Shown in pieces: positions 19,292 through 20,397 of a DNA stretch of 20,397 bases. A program made the translations under genes and the position numbers. The notes below the pieces were generated by a model. It was not told the origin of the DNA, searched no databases, and worked only from the letters and a program-made list of their open reading frames with translations. Source of the stretch: a virus; IMG/VR virus record IMGVR_UViG_3300025379_000098, positions 1 through 20,397 of that record; one strand, given 5' to 3'. The first letter of the stretch is position 1, and every line of letters begins with the position of its first letter.

Positions 19292-20397
19292 TAGAACGTC
19301 CCGCCACTAATAAGGTTTGCTGTAAGCGTACCAGTAACAGTTACTGACCCACCAACTGAAAGTGATGCTGGAGTGCTAATTACAGGAGCCAATGAATTTG
19401 TGCCGTTTAAATCTAATATTTCTGTTCCGTTTGCGGTCACACCTAAAATACTTGTCCCGCGTAAATACATACCTGTTGCACTATCATTTACAAAAGAAAA
19501 CGAGGGCGCTGTGGCAGATCCATTTTGTGCTAAAAATATTCCGGCGTTTGTCGTTGAAAGCGTAAATAGACCAGACGCTTCGCTAAGAACTAATGCTACT
19601 TGACCAGCCGATAAAACCACTGCAGCAGAACTACTACCAGTTGTATTAAATGAAAGGTTATAAGAACCTGATGTTGTATTGTTAATTAATACATACAGCT
19701 GGGTAATTGCTGGAAGCGTAATACTTAAACCTGTTGTACGTGTGCCAGATAGGGCAACATAGGTTTGAATGGTTGGTGCGTACGTTGTTAAATTAAACGT
19801 GCTGCCAGTGATACTATCAACGTCATACGTTCCAGAGGTAAAGGTGACGTTGTTTTGATTTGTTAAACCAACCGTAAAGAAGTTACCAGTGGTTGATTCG
19901 TAGTAAATAAATCCAGAATCACCGGGGTTAGCAGTAATACTAGACAAGCCGTTAATAACCGATGGCGTGGTTGTCTTGATTGTAAGTGTACCAGTTCCGC
20001 CGTTTCTAAAGCCAATCCACCAACCGGGGGACAAAGTGGTAAGGCTTGGTAGTGTGAATGTGCCAACGCCACCAACCCATACGTATGTATTAGCTCGGCT
20101 ACTATTTGTAATTGAAGGTGATACTGATGTTTCAACAACGTTACTAGTAACAGCTAGTTGTCCCAATACCGTGGTCAATCCTGCGCCAGCCAACGAAGAC
20201 GCATCAGCAGATGAAGTACCAGTGCCTAAGGTAATAACGCCCCAGCTACCGTTAACGTTAGCGGTATTATTGGTTAGGTAAAAATAAACTGTTACACCAG
20301 AATTAACTGTAACGCCATTTAAACCATTAATATCTGTAACGGTAAATGCCACAGAACCTTTATTACGGAAAAATATATCGCTGCCAAGTGATCCTTG
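19291..20397 (-). CDS. Tail fibre-like virion protein, 5' end beyond the window
   Basis: The frame is open to the right edge: codons upstream of the GTG at 20350-20352 continue without a stop (QGSLGSDIFFRNKGSVAF), so that GTG is internal and the true start lies outside. The visible 368 residues are a Ser/Thr/Gly/Asn-rich beta protein with several similar segments (TVFYLTNNT-like and SFNTTGSSS-like). Near the C-terminus is NGSATAPSFSFVNDSATGMYLRG with a following GVTANGTEIL, the pattern APSxSFxNDxxTGMYR.. typical of phage tail fibres and tail appendages. It ends SVGGSVTVTGTLTANLISGGTF. Its function is probably host recognition or part of the tail tip. A TAATG overlap couples it to the nozzle-like gene. 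Confidence 0.65.
   Translation of the reverse strand, partial: QGSLGSDIFFRNKGSVAFTVTDINGLNGVTVNSGVTVYFYLTNNTANVNGSWGVITLGTGTSSADASSLAGAGLTTVLGQLAVTSNVVETSVSPSITNSSRANTYVWVGGVGTFTLPSLTTLSPGWWIGFRNGGTGTLTIKTTTPSVINGLSSITANPGDSGFIYYESTTGNFFTVGLTNQNNVTFTSGTYDVDSITGSTFNLTTYAPTIQTYVALSGTRTTGLSITLPAITQLYVLINNTTSGSYNLSFNTTGSSSAAVVLSAGQVALVLSEASGLFTLSTTNAGIFLAQNGSATAPSFSFVNDSATGMYLRGTSILGVTANGTEILDLNGTNSLAPVISTPASLSVGGSVTVTGTLTANLISGGTF

Noticed and set aside
20350-20352. GTG as the start of the tail-fibre-like gene
   Set aside because: The frame is open beyond it to the window edge with plausible protein sequence, so the gene is cut by the window.

Overview
This window is a stretch of a tailed double-stranded DNA bacteriophage, most likely a short-tailed (podovirus-like) phage. 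Direct evidence is the gene content: a family A DNA polymerase, a DUF2800 Cas4-like nuclease, a DUF2815 single-stranded DNA-binding protein, a class II ribonucleotide reductase, DUF3310, and a probable small terminase subunit. These are followed by a block of large, low-complexity virion proteins with an embedded M15 peptidase, a GNAT protein and a tail-fibre-like protein. The mix of moderate-to-low GC, DUF6321-like protein and 'AEGG/AGG' motifs resembles phages I associate with freshwater metagenomes. The host cannot be read from the sequence. No integrase, tRNA, rRNA, IS element or CRISPR array is visible.

Layout. Positions 1-9767 are read rightward and carry nucleic-acid metabolism. First comes the 3' end of a SNF2-type helicase, then seven small, mostly overlapping genes (261-1731), including a sigma region 4-like HTH protein and DUF3310. 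A 152-nt gap (1732-1883) holds a promoter-like element and four consecutive RNA hairpins. Then come three small genes (1884-2961, the last a probable small terminase), a strong intrinsic terminator, the DUF2800 nuclease, a previously unlisted 49-aa membrane protein, a small unknown gene, the DUF2815 protein, a second terminator, the ribonucleotide reductase, a SAM methyltransferase translationally coupled to it, a third terminator carrying an embedded sigma70-like promoter, and the DNA polymerase. Positions 9755-20397 are read leftward and carry virion genes: tail-fibre-like protein (running off the right edge), a large nozzle or hub-like protein, an 87-aa protein, GNAT, a decapeptide-repeat protein, a Gln/Ala/Thr-rich protein, an M15-peptidase virion protein and a probable ejection protein. 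The two arms converge and their terminal genes overlap by 13 nt.

How it fits together. The rightward arm makes deoxynucleotides (RNR), replicates DNA (polymerase, helicase, ssDNA-binding protein) and processes or recombines it (DUF2800 nuclease). The leftward arm builds the tail and the DNA-ejection machinery. The most interesting regulatory signal is an exact 11-mer, TTTGCATTAGT. It lies just upstream of genes in both arms and in the gene direction. At two sites it is followed, after exactly 7 nt, by GGA, an architecture like single-subunit phage RNA polymerase promoters. At one of these sites the predicted transcript would start exactly at the first base pair of a four-hairpin leader. This is inference from sequence only.
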